Source: Paucibacter sediminis (GTDB lineage: Bacteria; Pseudomonadota; Gammaproteobacteria; Burkholderiales; Burkholderiaceae_C). Taken from it: DNA of 64,000 bases. Where the stretch lies: assembly GCF_030254645.1 (NCBI RefSeq), contig NZ_CP116346.1, positions 3,823,001 through 3,887,000 of the forward strand. Direction: 5' to 3'. Positions within the stretch are counted from its first letter, which is position 1. Each line of letters starts with the position of its first letter. The translations under genes and the position numbers were made by a program. Below the pieces are notes generated by a model. That model had not been told where the DNA came from, did no database searches, and saw nothing but the letters and a program-made list of their open reading frames with translations. This document shows, piece by piece, positions 45,151 through 53,625 of this stretch.

Positions 45151-46275
45151 ATGAATATCAAGCTCTCCACACCTCTGCTGGGCGGTCTCAGCCCCGAACA
45201 ATTCATGCGGCGCCATTGGCAGAAGAAGCCGCTGCTGGTGCGTCAGGCCTTGCCAGGCATCCGCCCGCCGGCCTCGCGCAGCGAACTCGCCGCACTGGCC
45301 GCCAGCGAGGACGTCGAGTCGCGCCTGGTCTCGCAGTTCAGCGGCAAATGGGCCCTGAAGCAGGGCCCCGTCGCCAAGCTGCCGCCCTATAGCAAGCCGG
45401 GCTGGACCCTGCTGGTGCAGGGCCTGGACCTGCATCTGCAGAACGCCCATGAGCTGCTGTCGCAGTTCCGCTTCGTGCCCGAGGCGCGCTTGGACGATCT
45501 GATGATTTCCTATGCCAGCGATGGCGGCGGCGTGGGCCCGCATTTCGATTCCTACGATGTGTTCCTGATCCAGGTGCATGGCCAGCGCCGCTGGCGCATC
45601 GGCCGTCAGGGCGTGGCCACCACCGGCGCGCTGCGCGCGGGCGTGCCCGTGAAGCTGCTGGCGGACTTCGAGCCCGAGCAGGAGTTTGTGCTCGAGCCCG
45701 GCGACATGCTCTACCTGCCGCCCGGCTGGGCCCACGACGGCATTGCCATCGGCGAGTGCATGACCTGCTCGGTGGGTTTCCGCACGCCCTGGCGTGCCGA
45801 GCTGGCGCGCGAGCTGCTGCAGCGCCTGATGGACGATGACTCCCAGGCCTATGCCAACAAGATGTATGCCGACCCCAAACAGGCCGCCACCAAGGCGCCG
45901 GGCGAGATTCCGCAGCAATTGCTGGACTTCGCGCGCGACGCCACCGAGCGCGCGCTGAAGGAGCCGCTGGCGCTGGAGCGCGCGCTGGGCGAGGCGCTCA
46001 CCGAGCCCAAGCCGCGCGTCTGGTTCGAGCAGGGCGGCGTTCTGCCCGCGGGCGCCGGCATCGCGCTGGATCGGCGCAGCCGCATGATGTACGACCGCGC
46101 CCATGTCTTCATCAATGGCGAGTCCTTCCGCGCCGCCGGCCGCGATGCGCAGCTGATGCGCCGCCTGGCCGATGCGCGTGCCCTGAGCGCCAAGGACCTG
46201 GCCAAACTCTCCGATGGCGCGCGCGAGCTGCTGGAGATCTGGGTCGAGGACGGTTGGGTGCAAGCCCAGCAGTGA
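45151..46275 (+). CDS. ribosomal oxygenase, RoxA/YcfD-like JmjC cupin
   Basis: A 374-aa 2-oxoglutarate/Fe(II) oxygenase. The JmjC HxD...H iron triad is H131 and D133 (GPHFDSYDVFLIQVHG) plus H195 (GWAHDGIAIGEC). The N-terminal GLSPEQFMRRHWQKKPLLVRQA and the C-terminal winged-helix dimer domain match YcfD (RoxA), which hydroxylates an arginine of ribosomal protein L16. Family assignment is strong; the L16 substrate is inferred from relatives. It is followed by the hypothetical gene after 7 nt. Confidence 0.9.
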   Translation: MNIKLSTPLLGGLSPEQFMRRHWQKKPLLVRQALPGIRPPASRSELAALAASEDVESRLVSQFSGKWALKQGPVAKLPPYSKPGWTLLVQGLDLHLQNAHELLSQFRFVPEARLDDLMISYASDGGGVGPHFDSYDVFLIQVHGQRRWRIGRQGVATTGALRAGVPVKLLADFEPEQEFVLEPGDMLYLPPGWAHDGIAIGECMTCSVGFRTPWRAELARELLQRLMDDDSQAYANKMYADPKQAATKAPGEIPQQLLDFARDATERALKEPLALERALGEALTEPKPRVWFEQGGVLPAGAGIALDRRSRMMYDRAHVFINGESFRAAGRDAQLMRRLADARALSAKDLAKLSDGARELLEIWVEDGWVQAQQ

Positions 46276-46282
46276 GGAAAGC

Positions 46283-46783
46283 ATGGAACTGCAGACAGGC
46301 ATCCTGAATTCGCGCGAGGAGGTGCTCGCGGCGCTCAAGACCGGCCTGCTGCAGGCCCTGGCCCAGGGCGGGCGCGAGCAATGCTGGCTGGACAAGGACT
46401 TCTGCGATTGGCCGCTCTCGGACCCCGAGGTGCTGGCCGCGCTGAAGGCCTGGGCCCTGCCGCATCGCCGCCTGCATCTGCTGGCGCATCACTATGAGGG
46501 CCTGCGCCGCGCCCATCCGCGCTTTGTGAGCTGGCGTCAGAACTATGGCCATGTGGTGGAGGCGGGCAGCTTCACGGACGAGGACATGGCGCTGGCTGGC
46601 GGGCGCAAGCTCGATGCCCTGCTGCTGGCGCCGGGCACGCTATGCCTGCGCGTGCTGGATAGCGAGCATTGGCGCGCGGTCTTGTCCGCAGAGCGCCCGG
46701 ATGAACTGCTGGCCCGTGAATGGTTTGATGCGATTCAGCAACGCTCAAGCCCTTCCTTTAGTGCCACGACATTGGGTTTGTAA
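46283..46783 (+). CDS. conserved hypothetical protein downstream of the ribosomal oxygenase
   Basis: A 166-aa protein I cannot assign to a function. It begins MELQTGILNSREEVLAALKT, with CWLDKDFCDWPLSD and LHLLAHHYEGLRRAHPRFVS in the middle, and CLRVLDSEHWRAVLSAERP towards the end. The pattern looks like a small conserved cytosolic domain seen next to the cupin gene in related Burkholderiales; no catalytic motif is visible. SD GAGGAAA precedes the ATG 2 nt away, and the gene lies 7 nt after the cupin stop, so they are co-transcribed. Confidence 0.75.
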   Translation: MELQTGILNSREEVLAALKTGLLQALAQGGREQCWLDKDFCDWPLSDPEVLAALKAWALPHRRLHLLAHHYEGLRRAHPRFVSWRQNYGHVVEAGSFTDEDMALAGGRKLDALLLAPGTLCLRVLDSEHWRAVLSAERPDELLAREWFDAIQQRSSPSFSATTLGL

Positions 46784-46803
46784 GGAGACCGCAATCAACC
46801 CCC

Positions 46804-46809
46804 TATAAT
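46804..46809 (+). promoter_or_regulatory. consensus -10 (TATAAT) upstream of the small lipoprotein gene
   Basis: TATAAT at 46804-46809 is a perfect sigma-70 -10 hexamer. The -35 is weak (TTGTAA 46778-46783 at 20-nt spacing). A transcript from here would have a 5' leader of about 130 nt, which contains the perfect palindrome AATTACCGGTAATT (46902-46915), a possible operator or stem. Confidence 0.6.
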
Positions 46810-46948
46810 CGCGGGCTAGGCGAGGGAGCGCTCGAGGTTTCCCCCGTCTTGATCTGCTGGGGCTTGCCACTGCGTTTTGCTGTCAGAGGCGGTGCTCCAT
46901 TAATTACCGGTAATTGATCTTCGTCTCACCGAATCTTTGAGGACAAGT

Positions 46949-47146
46949 ATGAAAAAGTCGATCCTGTTGGCCTCCCTGCTGGCTGCTGTTGCCCTGACCG
47001 CCTGCGGCAAGAAGGAAGAAGCTGCTCCTGCACCGGCTCCTGCTGCTGCTCCCGCTCCTGCTGCTTCGGAAGCCGCTTCGGCTCCTGCAATGGAAGCTTC
47101 GGCACCCGCCGCCGCTGACGCTGCTTCGGCCGCCGCCAGCAAGTAA
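46949..47146 (+). CDS. small Ala/Pro-rich lipoprotein
   Basis: A 65-aa protein. The signal peptide MKKSILLASLLAAVALTAC has the lipobox LTAC, so C19 becomes lipidated. The residue after it is Gly, which favours outer-membrane sorting. The mature peptide is short: a KKEE charged start followed by an Ala/Pro/Ser/Glu-rich low-complexity stretch. Abundant small lipoproteins of this type are common in Burkholderiales; the function is unknown. The upstream ATG at 46937 is not used because the lipoprotein signal begins at 46949 after GAGGACAAG. A strong terminator follows. Confidence 0.85.
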   Translation: MKKSILLASLLAAVALTACGKKEEAAPAPAPAAAPAPAASEAASAPAMEASAPAAADAASAAASK

Positions 47147-47168
47147 TCGGTTTTCTTCCGATCACGCA

Positions 47169-47200
47169 AAAGCCGCCTGGGCGCAAGCCCAGGCGGCTTT
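47169..47200 (+). terminator. intrinsic terminator after the small lipoprotein
   Basis: AAAGCCGCCTGGGC (47169-47182), loop GCAA, GCCCAGGCGGCTTT (47187-47200) is a perfect 14-bp stem with a GNRA tetraloop and short T run. It also serves the convergent MBL gene, which ends at 47207. Confidence 0.9.
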
Positions 47201-47206
47201 GTCGTT

Positions 47207-47992
47207 TTAGCTCAGAACCTGCCAGTCAACGCCAGTAGCCTGCTCGGCGATGCGTATCTCGCAGCCGCCCGCCGTGCCGCGCGCGGCCAGCAGTTCGGCC
47301 ATGGCGAGCTCCGGCAGGTTGTTGCGCTCGCTCAGGTGCGCGGCCACCACCTGGCGCAGGCCGGGATGCAGGCAGGCCGCCAGCAGCTCGGCCGCCTGCT
47401 GGTTCGAGAGATGGCCGTGGCTGCCGAGGATGCGCCGCTTCAGGCTCGCCGGGTAGCTGGCGTTGCCTCTCAGCATCTCCACATCGTGATTGCATTCCAG
47501 CAGCAGGGCATGGCAGCCGGCGAGGGCATCGCGCATGCCGGGGCTGATGGAGCCGGCGTCGGTGAGCACGCCCAGATGGCGGGCGCCGTCATGGCAGCGC
47601 AGCTGCAGGGGCTCCATGGCGTCGTGCGGCACCGCAAAGGGCTGCAGGCACAGGTCGCCCAGCGGGATGGCCTCGCCGGCGCGCGCCACATGGCGCAGCT
47701 TGGCGTCGACATCCTCGGCGCGCAGCGCCTGCCAGGTGCCGGCACTGGTCCAGATCGGGATGCCGTGGCGCTGTGCCAGATTCAGCGCGCAGCCGATGTG
47801 GTCGCCATGCTCATGGGTGATGAAGATGGCATCCAGATCGTCGGGGCTCAGGCCGCGCAGGCCCAGCCGGCGTGTCAGTTCGCGCAGGCTGAAGCCGGCA
47901 TCGATCAGCACCCTGGTGCTGGTGATGCCCTGACTGGCCTCCACCACGGTGGCGTTGCCGCCGCTGCCGCTGCCCAGGCTGCAAAAACGCAT
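47207..47992 (-). CDS. MBL-fold metallo-hydrolase (YycJ/WalJ-like)
   Basis: A 261-aa metallo-beta-lactamase-fold protein. The metal motif is THEHGDH (H60-E-H62-G-D64-H65), the Gly-rich CSLGSGSGGNATVVEAS opens the protein and DAGFSLRELTRRL follows. Related proteins hydrolyse nucleic acid phosphodiesters (YycJ) or act in DNA stress responses, but the substrate here is unknown. It is the last gene of the apparent dapA-bamC-MBL series, with 19 nt between bamC and this start. Confidence 0.88.
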   Translation of the reverse strand: MRFCSLGSGSGGNATVVEASQGITSTRVLIDAGFSLRELTRRLGLRGLSPDDLDAIFITHEHGDHIGCALNLAQRHGIPIWTSAGTWQALRAEDVDAKLRHVARAGEAIPLGDLCLQPFAVPHDAMEPLQLRCHDGARHLGVLTDAGSISPGMRDALAGCHALLLECNHDVEMLRGNASYPASLKRRILGSHGHLSNQQAAELLAACLHPGLRQVVAAHLSERNNLPELAMAELLAARGTAGGCEIRIAEQATGVDWQVLS

Positions 47993-48011
47993 GGCCAGCG
48001 GCGCTGCCGCC

Positions 48012-49190
48012 TCAGCGCAGATCGTCCATCAGCAGGTTCAGGATGCGCTTGGCGATCTCACCGGTCTGCTGCTGGCCCTTGTCGTCCAGCACCATCACCG
48101 TGCTGCGCTCGCCCTCGGACTTGACCGAGACGCGATAGCGCGCCGCGGTCTGGCCCTTGTCGCCGCCGAACAGCTTGCTGAAGAAGTTGGGCTCGTCCTT
48201 GCCGGCCTCGTTGGGATCGGCATAACGCAGGAAGAACAGGCCCTGCTTGCGGTCGCGGTCTTCCACCGTGAAGCCATGGCGATCCAGTGACTGGCCGACG
48301 CGGCGCCAGGCGCGCTCGAAGCCTTCGTTGACCTGCAGGCTGGTGGGCACGTCCGACAGCGCGCGCGTGCCGGCATGTACGGCGGCCGTGGCTGGTCCCT
48401 TGGCGGGCGCGGCCGGCGCGGCGGCCAGCACGGCCTTGGCCTGCTCGTCCTTGGCGCCCAGCTTGAGCATCAGGCGCGAGAGCATTTCGGCTTCCAGCTG
48501 CGGGTCGGCGGGGCGCGGCTGCCAGGCCGTGTTGTCGCGCTGGTTGTTTGTGTAGACCTCGACCATGCCGCGGTGGCTGACATAGATCTCGGTGCCGCCA
48601 TTGACGCGCTCCAGGCGGGTGCGAAACTTGTCGCGCTCGCCGGTGGAGTAGAGGCCGTCCAGCACCTTGCCGATGGTGCTGCGGATCAGGTCCTGCGGCA
48701 GCTTGGCGCGGTTCTCGGCCCAGCTGGTTTCCATCACGCCCACTTCGGTCTGTTCGCTGGCGAGCTCGAAACCGCGCTCGAGCCAGAAGCCGCGCACCTG
48801 CGGCCAGAGCTGTTCGGGCGTCAGCGAGCTGCGCAGCCAACGCTGCTCACCCGAGCGCTCGATGCGCAGATCGCCCACCTGGTCCAGCGCCACCTTGCTC
48901 ATGCTGCCAGCGCTGGGCTTGGCGGTGGTGGAGGCCTGCTGCATGGCGGAGGCGCTCACCACGCCGCCCTGCACCTGGGCGCGGCCATCGCGTGCCAGCT
49001 GGGTCAGATCGGGCGGCACATCGAGGCCGGTGGTCTGGCGTGCACCGCTGCGGTAGTCGACCTTGTCGGAGGAGAACATGTTCTCGATCGAGCTGCAGGC
49101 CGTGAGCGAGGTGCCGACGAGCAGCAGGCAAGCCAAGCGGACCGCGGTCGGTGCGGCAGTTGCTTTGAAAGTTGGGGTCACGCTGGACAT
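48012..49190 (-). CDS. bamC: outer membrane protein assembly factor BamC
   Basis: A 392-aa lipoprotein (C32 in the lipobox LTAC). It is longer than E. coli BamC (344). The N-terminal GLDVPPDLTQLARDGR segment is the conserved lasso region that contacts BamD; two helix-grip domains follow (about residues 110-230 and 285-390). It is part of the BAM complex that inserts beta-barrel proteins. dapA lies upstream (63 nt gap), the same dapA-bamC order as in E. coli. The tail ending GEIAKRILNLLMDDLR is typical. Confidence 0.9.
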   Translation of the reverse strand: MSSVTPTFKATAAPTAVRLACLLLVGTSLTACSSIENMFSSDKVDYRSGARQTTGLDVPPDLTQLARDGRAQVQGGVVSASAMQQASTTAKPSAGSMSKVALDQVGDLRIERSGEQRWLRSSLTPEQLWPQVRGFWLERGFELASEQTEVGVMETSWAENRAKLPQDLIRSTIGKVLDGLYSTGERDKFRTRLERVNGGTEIYVSHRGMVEVYTNNQRDNTAWQPRPADPQLEAEMLSRLMLKLGAKDEQAKAVLAAAPAAPAKGPATAAVHAGTRALSDVPTSLQVNEGFERAWRRVGQSLDRHGFTVEDRDRKQGLFFLRYADPNEAGKDEPNFFSKLFGGDKGQTAARYRVSVKSEGERSTVMVLDDKGQQQTGEIAKRILNLLMDDLR

Positions 49191-49253
49191 CTCCGAAGGT
49201 CAGGCATGCGCCCATGCGCATGCTGTCAGGGTCGCAATGATAGGGGCTGTGGC

Positions 49254-50135
49254 TTAGAGCAGGCCTGCGTCGCGCAGGGCCTGGCTCACCAGTTCCTGGC
49301 CGCCGGCGGTGAGTGGCGTGATCGGCAGGCGCATATGCGCCTGGATTCGGCCGAGCTTCTCCAGCGCCCATTTGGTCGGGGCCGGGCTGGGCTCGCAGAA
49401 CAGCTGCTTGTGCAGGCTCAGGAGCTGGAAGTGGATGCGCTTGGCCTCGGCCACATTGCCGGCCAGCGCGGCCTTGCAGAGCTCGTGCATGGCGCGCGGC
49501 ACCACATTGGCGGTGACGCTCACATTGCCATGGCCGCCCAGCAGCATCAGCGCGATGGCGGTGCCGTCGTCGCCCGAGTAGATCGAAAAGCCTTTGGGGG
49601 CATGCTTGATCAGGTAGGCGGCGCGCTCGATATTGCCGGTGGCCTCCTTGACGCCGAACACGCCCGGCAGGGCGGCGCAGCGCAGGGCGGTGTCGGGCAG
49701 CATATCGGCCACGGTGCGGCCGGGCACGTTGTAGAGCATCATCGGGATGTCCACGGCCTCGGCGATCGCCTTGTAGTGCTGGTAGATGCCTTCCTGCGAG
49801 GGCTTGTTGTAGTAGGGCACCACCGACAGCGTGCAGTCCGCACCCACCTGCTTGGCGTAGCGGCTCAGCTCGATGGCCTCCGCGGTGGAGTTGGCCCCGG
49901 TGCCGGCCATGATGGGCACCCGGCCGGCGGCATGTTCGACCGCCGCGCGAATGATCTCGCGGTTCTCTTCCATGCTCACGGTGGGCGATTCGCCGGTCGT
50001 GCCGACCACGCCGATGACGTCCGTGCCTTCGGCGATATGCCAATCAATCAAACGGCGCAGCGCGGCGTAATCGACGCTGCCATCTTCCTGCATCGGCGTC
50101 ACCAGGGCGACGATGCTGCCTGCTATCGGTTTCAT
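49254..50135 (-). CDS. dapA: 4-hydroxy-tetrahydrodipicolinate synthase
   Basis: A 293-aa TIM-barrel enzyme of lysine and diaminopimelate synthesis, condensing pyruvate and aspartate semialdehyde. The pattern [20 protein letters not shown] binds substrate, [12 protein letters not shown] holds the catalytic tyrosine and [13 protein letters not shown] the Schiff-base lysine. The start at 50135 ([15 protein letters not shown]) follows GAGGAATCCTG. It is preceded by the methyltransferase gene (gap of 45 nt) and followed by bamC. Confidence 0.96.
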   Translation of the reverse strand: MKPIAGSIVALVTPMQEDGSVDYAALRRLIDWHIAEGTDVIGVVGTTGESPTVSMEENREIIRAAVEHAAGRVPIMAGTGANSTAEAIELSRYAKQVGADCTLSVVPYYNKPSQEGIYQHYKAIAEAVDIPMMLYNVPGRTVADMLPDTALRCAALPGVFGVKEATGNIERAAYLIKHAPKGFSIYSGDDGTAIALMLLGGHGNVSVTANVVPRAMHELCKAALAGNVAEAKRIHFQLLSLHKQLFCEPSPAPTKWALEKLGRIQAHMRLPITPLTAGGQELVSQALRDAGLL

Positions 50136-50180
50136 CAGGATTCCTCGTAATCGGCGGATTCTACTCAGCGCCGCAGCCGC

Positions 50181-50738
50181 TCAGCCAAAGGGAAGCTGAT
50201 GACGGGGGTAGACCCCAGGCTGTGCCGCGGCGCGAACCGCAGCAACGCGCTGCACATAGCGCGGGTTGACGCCCGCGTCGTCGAGGAAGCCGTCCTCATA
50301 GCCCAGCACGCGCAATCCGGCGCAGGCCTGCAGCAGCTCGCCGGGCTGGAGCAGGAAGTCGGCACGCGCCGGCCGGCCCACGCTCTGCTGGCCATCGGCG
50401 AAGGTCTCATAGATCAGCCAGCCGCCGGGCGCCACCGCGCTAACGATCCGCGGCAGCAGCGGCCGCCACAGGTAGTTGCTCACCAGCACCAGCTCGAACT
50501 GGCGTTCGCCCAGCGGCCAGGGGCCGGCTTCGAGGTCGGCAACGATCAGTTCGCCAAGCCCCTGCAGGCCGGCCAGGGCCGCGGCGTCGCGGTCCACGCC
50601 GGTGACGCGCAGGCCCTGCTGGGCCAGATGGCGCAGATGGCGGCCGCTGCCGCAGGCCAGGTCCAGCGCGCTGGCACCGGCCCGCAGCGCCTGCGGCCAG
50701 CGCGTCAGCCAGGAGGAGGGGCTTGCGCTTATGCTCAT
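50181..50738 (-). CDS. class I SAM-dependent methyltransferase
   Basis: A 185-aa methyltransferase. Motif I is ALDLACGSGRHLRHLAQQGL and motif II GVDRDAAAL; ELVLVSNYLWRPLLPRI and GGWLIYETFADGQ follow. It is similar to TehB-like and thiopurine-type enzymes. The FADGQQSVGRPARADFLL pattern is a family hallmark, but no substrate is known. Its ATG shares a base with the stop of the 44-aa peptide (TGATG). It is transcribed with the MFS gene. Confidence 0.88.
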   Translation of the reverse strand: MSISASPSSWLTRWPQALRAGASALDLACGSGRHLRHLAQQGLRVTGVDRDAAALAGLQGLGELIVADLEAGPWPLGERQFELVLVSNYLWRPLLPRIVSAVAPGGWLIYETFADGQQSVGRPARADFLLQPGELLQACAGLRVLGYEDGFLDDAGVNPRYVQRVAAVRAAAQPGVYPRHQLPFG

Positions 50739-50872
50739 CAGAAGCAGGCCCAGACCTGCTCGGCCAGCTGCTGCATCAGGCTGGGCTGCGCATAGGCGAG
50801 GAACACCAGGGCCAGCGCGGCCAGGGCCGCCAGCACGGAAGCTATCCGCCAGAGCCGGCCGCGGAGTCTCAT
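50738..50872 (-). CDS. 44-aa single-pass membrane peptide
   Basis: The peptide is MRLRGRLWRIASVLAALAAL followed by ALVFLAYAQPSLMQQLAEQV and WACF. It has basic residues at the N-terminus, one membrane helix (about residues 10-29) and an amphipathic end. Its ATG overlaps the MFS stop by 4 nt (ATGA, 50869-50872) and its stop overlaps the methyltransferase start by 1 nt (TGATG), so it is translationally coupled on both sides. I know no name for it. Coupling argues that it is a real gene. Confidence 0.75.
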   Translation of the reverse strand: MRLRGRLWRIASVLAALAALALVFLAYAQPSLMQQLAEQVWACF

Positions 50873-52098
50873 GCGCGCGCCAGCGTGGGTCGCACGATGG
50901 CGCCCTCGCGCACCGGCAGGTTCACCAGCGCGGCCAGCACGCCCAGGGCCACGGCCAGCCACCACACCACGTCGTAGCTGCCGTTCAGGTCATAGAGCTT
51001 GCCGCCCAGCCAGACGCCCAGGAAGCTGCCGATCTGGTGGCTGAAGAACACGAAGCCGCTCAGCATCGACATGTGCTGGATGCCGAAGATCTGCGCCAGC
51101 ACCGCATTGGTGGGCGGCACGGTGGACAGCCACAGCACCCCCATCACCGCGCTGAACAGGTAGACGCCCATCGGCGTGATCGGTACCGACAGGAAGATCA
51201 CGATCGCGATGGAGCGCAGCGCGTAGATGGCCGAGAGCAGATAGCGCTTGGGAAAGCGCTGGCCCAGGCTGCCGGCGGCATAGGTGCCGAACACATTGAA
51301 CAGGCCGATCAGGGCCAGCGCATAGGTGGCCACCTCGGGGCTGAGACCCTGGTCCTTCAGATAGCTGGGCATGTGCACGCCGATGAACACGACCTGGAAG
51401 CCGCAGACGAAATAGCCCGCCATCAAGAGCTGGAAGCTGCGGTAGCCAAAGGCCTCACGCAGCGCCTGCATGATGCTTTGCTGGTGGGCATGGGCCACCG
51501 GCGCCGTCTTGGGCTCGCGCAGGCCCAGCGCCAGCGGCGCGATCACGCAGGCGGCCAGCGCCAGGATGTAGAGCGCGTTCTGCCAGCCGGTATGGCCGAT
51601 CAGCCAGTTCTCCACCGGCACCATCAGGAACTGGCCGAAGGAGCCGGCCGCGGCCGCCACGCCCATCGCCCAGGAGCGCTTGTCGGCCGCGACATTGCGG
51701 CCGATCACGCCATAGATCACCGCATAGGTGGTGCCCGATTGCGCCAGGCCGATCAGCACGCCGGCGCTGCCGGTGAAGGCCAGGCCCGAGGTGGAGAGCG
51801 CCATCAGCACCAGGCCCAGGGCATAGAGCAGGCCGCCCGCCACCAGCACGCGGAAGGGGCCGAAGCGGTCGGCCAGCATGCCGGTGAAGGGGCCGGCGGC
51901 ACCCCAGGCGATGTTCTGGATCGCCAGCGCGAAGGCGAAGGTCTCGCGCGTCCAGCCACGCTCCAGCGTGATGGGCTGCAGCCAGAGGCCGAAGCCATGG
52001 CGTATGCCCATCGAGATGGTGACGATCATGGCGCCGCACAGCAGCACCTGCTGCAGCGACAGGGTGGGGCGTTGGGGGAGGGCGGTATGGGCAGTCAT
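50869..52098 (-). CDS. MFS transporter
   Basis: A 409-aa major facilitator with 12 predicted helices. The loop 2-3 motif GMLADRFGPFRVLVAGG and the symmetric GSLGQRFPKRYLLSA in the second half are typical. It resembles the MCT/OFA-like organic anion family, e.g. IRHGFGLWLQPITLERGW at the first helix. The substrate is unknown. It is the first gene of the MFS, 44-aa peptide, methyltransferase cluster. Confidence 0.9.
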   Translation of the reverse strand: MTAHTALPQRPTLSLQQVLLCGAMIVTISMGIRHGFGLWLQPITLERGWTRETFAFALAIQNIAWGAAGPFTGMLADRFGPFRVLVAGGLLYALGLVLMALSTSGLAFTGSAGVLIGLAQSGTTYAVIYGVIGRNVAADKRSWAMGVAAAAGSFGQFLMVPVENWLIGHTGWQNALYILALAACVIAPLALGLREPKTAPVAHAHQQSIMQALREAFGYRSFQLLMAGYFVCGFQVVFIGVHMPSYLKDQGLSPEVATYALALIGLFNVFGTYAAGSLGQRFPKRYLLSAIYALRSIAIVIFLSVPITPMGVYLFSAVMGVLWLSTVPPTNAVLAQIFGIQHMSMLSGFVFFSHQIGSFLGVWLGGKLYDLNGSYDVVWWLAVALGVLAALVNLPVREGAIVRPTLARA

Positions 52099-52116
52099 CG
52101 GCGCAATGTAGCGAGT

Positions 52117-53538
52117 TCAGCGTTTGTGCGCTGACGCGGCCTTGACAGCCGGCCTGCCCGTGGGCTTGCTGGCGGGCTTGCCGCTGGCCTTGCCCTTCTT
52201 CCCACTCTTGACAGGGCTTTTCTTGCTTGCTGCGGTGTCGGCCGTGCCGCCCGCCGTGCTCGCCACATCGTCCATCAGGGTCAGGATGCGGCCCTGCTTG
52301 ACGCGCAGCAGCGGCTGCTCCACGGCGGCCGGGTCCTGCAGCGGATGGCCCGCCAGCACCAGGAAACTCGCGTCACAGCCGGGCTCGAAGCAGCCCAGGC
52401 GGCGCTTGGGGAAGATCGCCCTGGGCGTGTCCTGGGTGGCGATGCGCAGCAGCTCGGCGGGGCTCAGCACGCCCAGGGCGGCGAGGCTGCGGAACTCCGC
52501 CAGGGCCGTGCCGGTGAACACATCCGAGCCCAGCAACAGGGGCACGCCGGCGTCCCTGAGCATTTGCAGATTGCGTTTTTGCACTTCGCGAATGCGCGCC
52601 TGCAAATCGGCATCGGCCTTGAAGAGGCCGGTGGCGGCAGTGGTGGTGATCACCGCGATCTTGCGCTGCGCCGCCAGCTCGATGCTGGCCGGGCTCAGCA
52701 AATAGCTTTCGGGCGCATCGCCGTGATGCGGGAAATAGCCGGGCAGGTGGGCGATCTGGTCGACACCGGCGCGCACCGCGGCCTCGAAATCGGCGGCACT
52801 GTCGACATGGGCGGCCACGCGCTGGCCCGAGGCGTGCGCCATGCGCACGATCTCGGCCGCCACCTCGGCCCGCAGGCCCAGCTTGCCCATCAGCTCGGGG
52901 CGGCCACGCAGGTCTTCGCGCTCGTGGTAGCTGAGCACCAGCTTGATCAGCTCACTCTTGCGCGCCTGCACCAGCGGCCATTTCTCGCGCACCTGGGCCG
53001 GGCTGTTCATCACCAGCACCGCCTTGTCGGCCACATCGGCCAGGGTCACGGCGGGCTGACCCTCGCTGGCGGGGCGCAGCAGCATCTCCAGCGGGTGGCC
53101 GTCGGAGGAGGTGATGCAGGCGGTGACGAAGGCCACGTCGGGCGCATCGGCGCCGCCGGCCAGCTTGCGCACCGGCGCCACGCCGGCCGGGTCGCCGCAC
53201 AGCATGGCGGCGTAGAACACGCCGTCCTGCAGATAGCTGCGCGCAAACTGGCCATAGCCCCATTCGTTCTGCAGATTGTGGTTGTGCGCCTCGCCCAGCG
53301 GGGAGATCAGGTACTGGCCCTTGAGTTCCATACGGCGGTTCACGCGCCTGGGCTTCGCGGCCACGAAGCGGCCGTCTTCCACATAGAGGCTGCCGCGGCG
53401 GAACTCGCTGCCGTCGAACCACTGGGCGTTGCGCAGCTCCATGCTCATGGCCGGGCTGGCCTTGAAGGGCGGCGGGCTGGTTTGCGCCAGGGCATTGCCG
53501 AGGCCCAGGGCGCACAGCGCGAGAAATAGAAGACGCAT
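52117..53538 (-). CDS. exported amidohydrolase-family protein with basic C-terminal tail
   Basis: A 473-aa protein with a signal peptide (MRLLFLALCALGLGNALA). The amidohydrolase fold is suggested by ISPLGEAHNHNLQNEWG (metal HxH-type), HVDSAADFEAAVRAG, HLPGYFPHHGD and LLLGSDVFTGTALAEF (the Asp ligand). These are related to imidazolonepropionase-like proteins. The last ~35 residues (KKSPVKSGKKGKASGKP and on) form a Lys/Ala/Pro-rich histone-H1-like tail not part of the enzyme fold. The start at 53538 gives the signal peptide; an upstream extension does not. The substrate is unknown. Confidence 0.85.
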   Translation of the reverse strand: MRLLFLALCALGLGNALAQTSPPPFKASPAMSMELRNAQWFDGSEFRRGSLYVEDGRFVAAKPRRVNRRMELKGQYLISPLGEAHNHNLQNEWGYGQFARSYLQDGVFYAAMLCGDPAGVAPVRKLAGGADAPDVAFVTACITSSDGHPLEMLLRPASEGQPAVTLADVADKAVLVMNSPAQVREKWPLVQARKSELIKLVLSYHEREDLRGRPELMGKLGLRAEVAAEIVRMAHASGQRVAAHVDSAADFEAAVRAGVDQIAHLPGYFPHHGDAPESYLLSPASIELAAQRKIAVITTTAATGLFKADADLQARIREVQKRNLQMLRDAGVPLLLGSDVFTGTALAEFRSLAALGVLSPAELLRIATQDTPRAIFPKRRLGCFEPGCDASFLVLAGHPLQDPAAVEQPLLRVKQGRILTLMDDVASTAGGTADTAASKKSPVKSGKKGKASGKPASKPTGRPAVKAASAHKR

Positions 53539-53612
53539 CGTGTTGGCGCAGCAGAAATCAGGCGCGCATGCTACGCCCCTTTCGGCCCGCCGAAGCCGAG
53601 CCACAGCCTCCC

Positions 53613-53618
53613 TACAAT
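53613..53618 (+). promoter_or_regulatory. -10-like element directly before parE
   Basis: TACAAT at 53613-53618 stands 7 nt before the parE ATG. No matching -35 hexamer is clear. If used, transcription would start at the start codon, giving a leaderless parE mRNA. Confidence 0.4.
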
Positions 53619-53625
53619 CCGCGCC

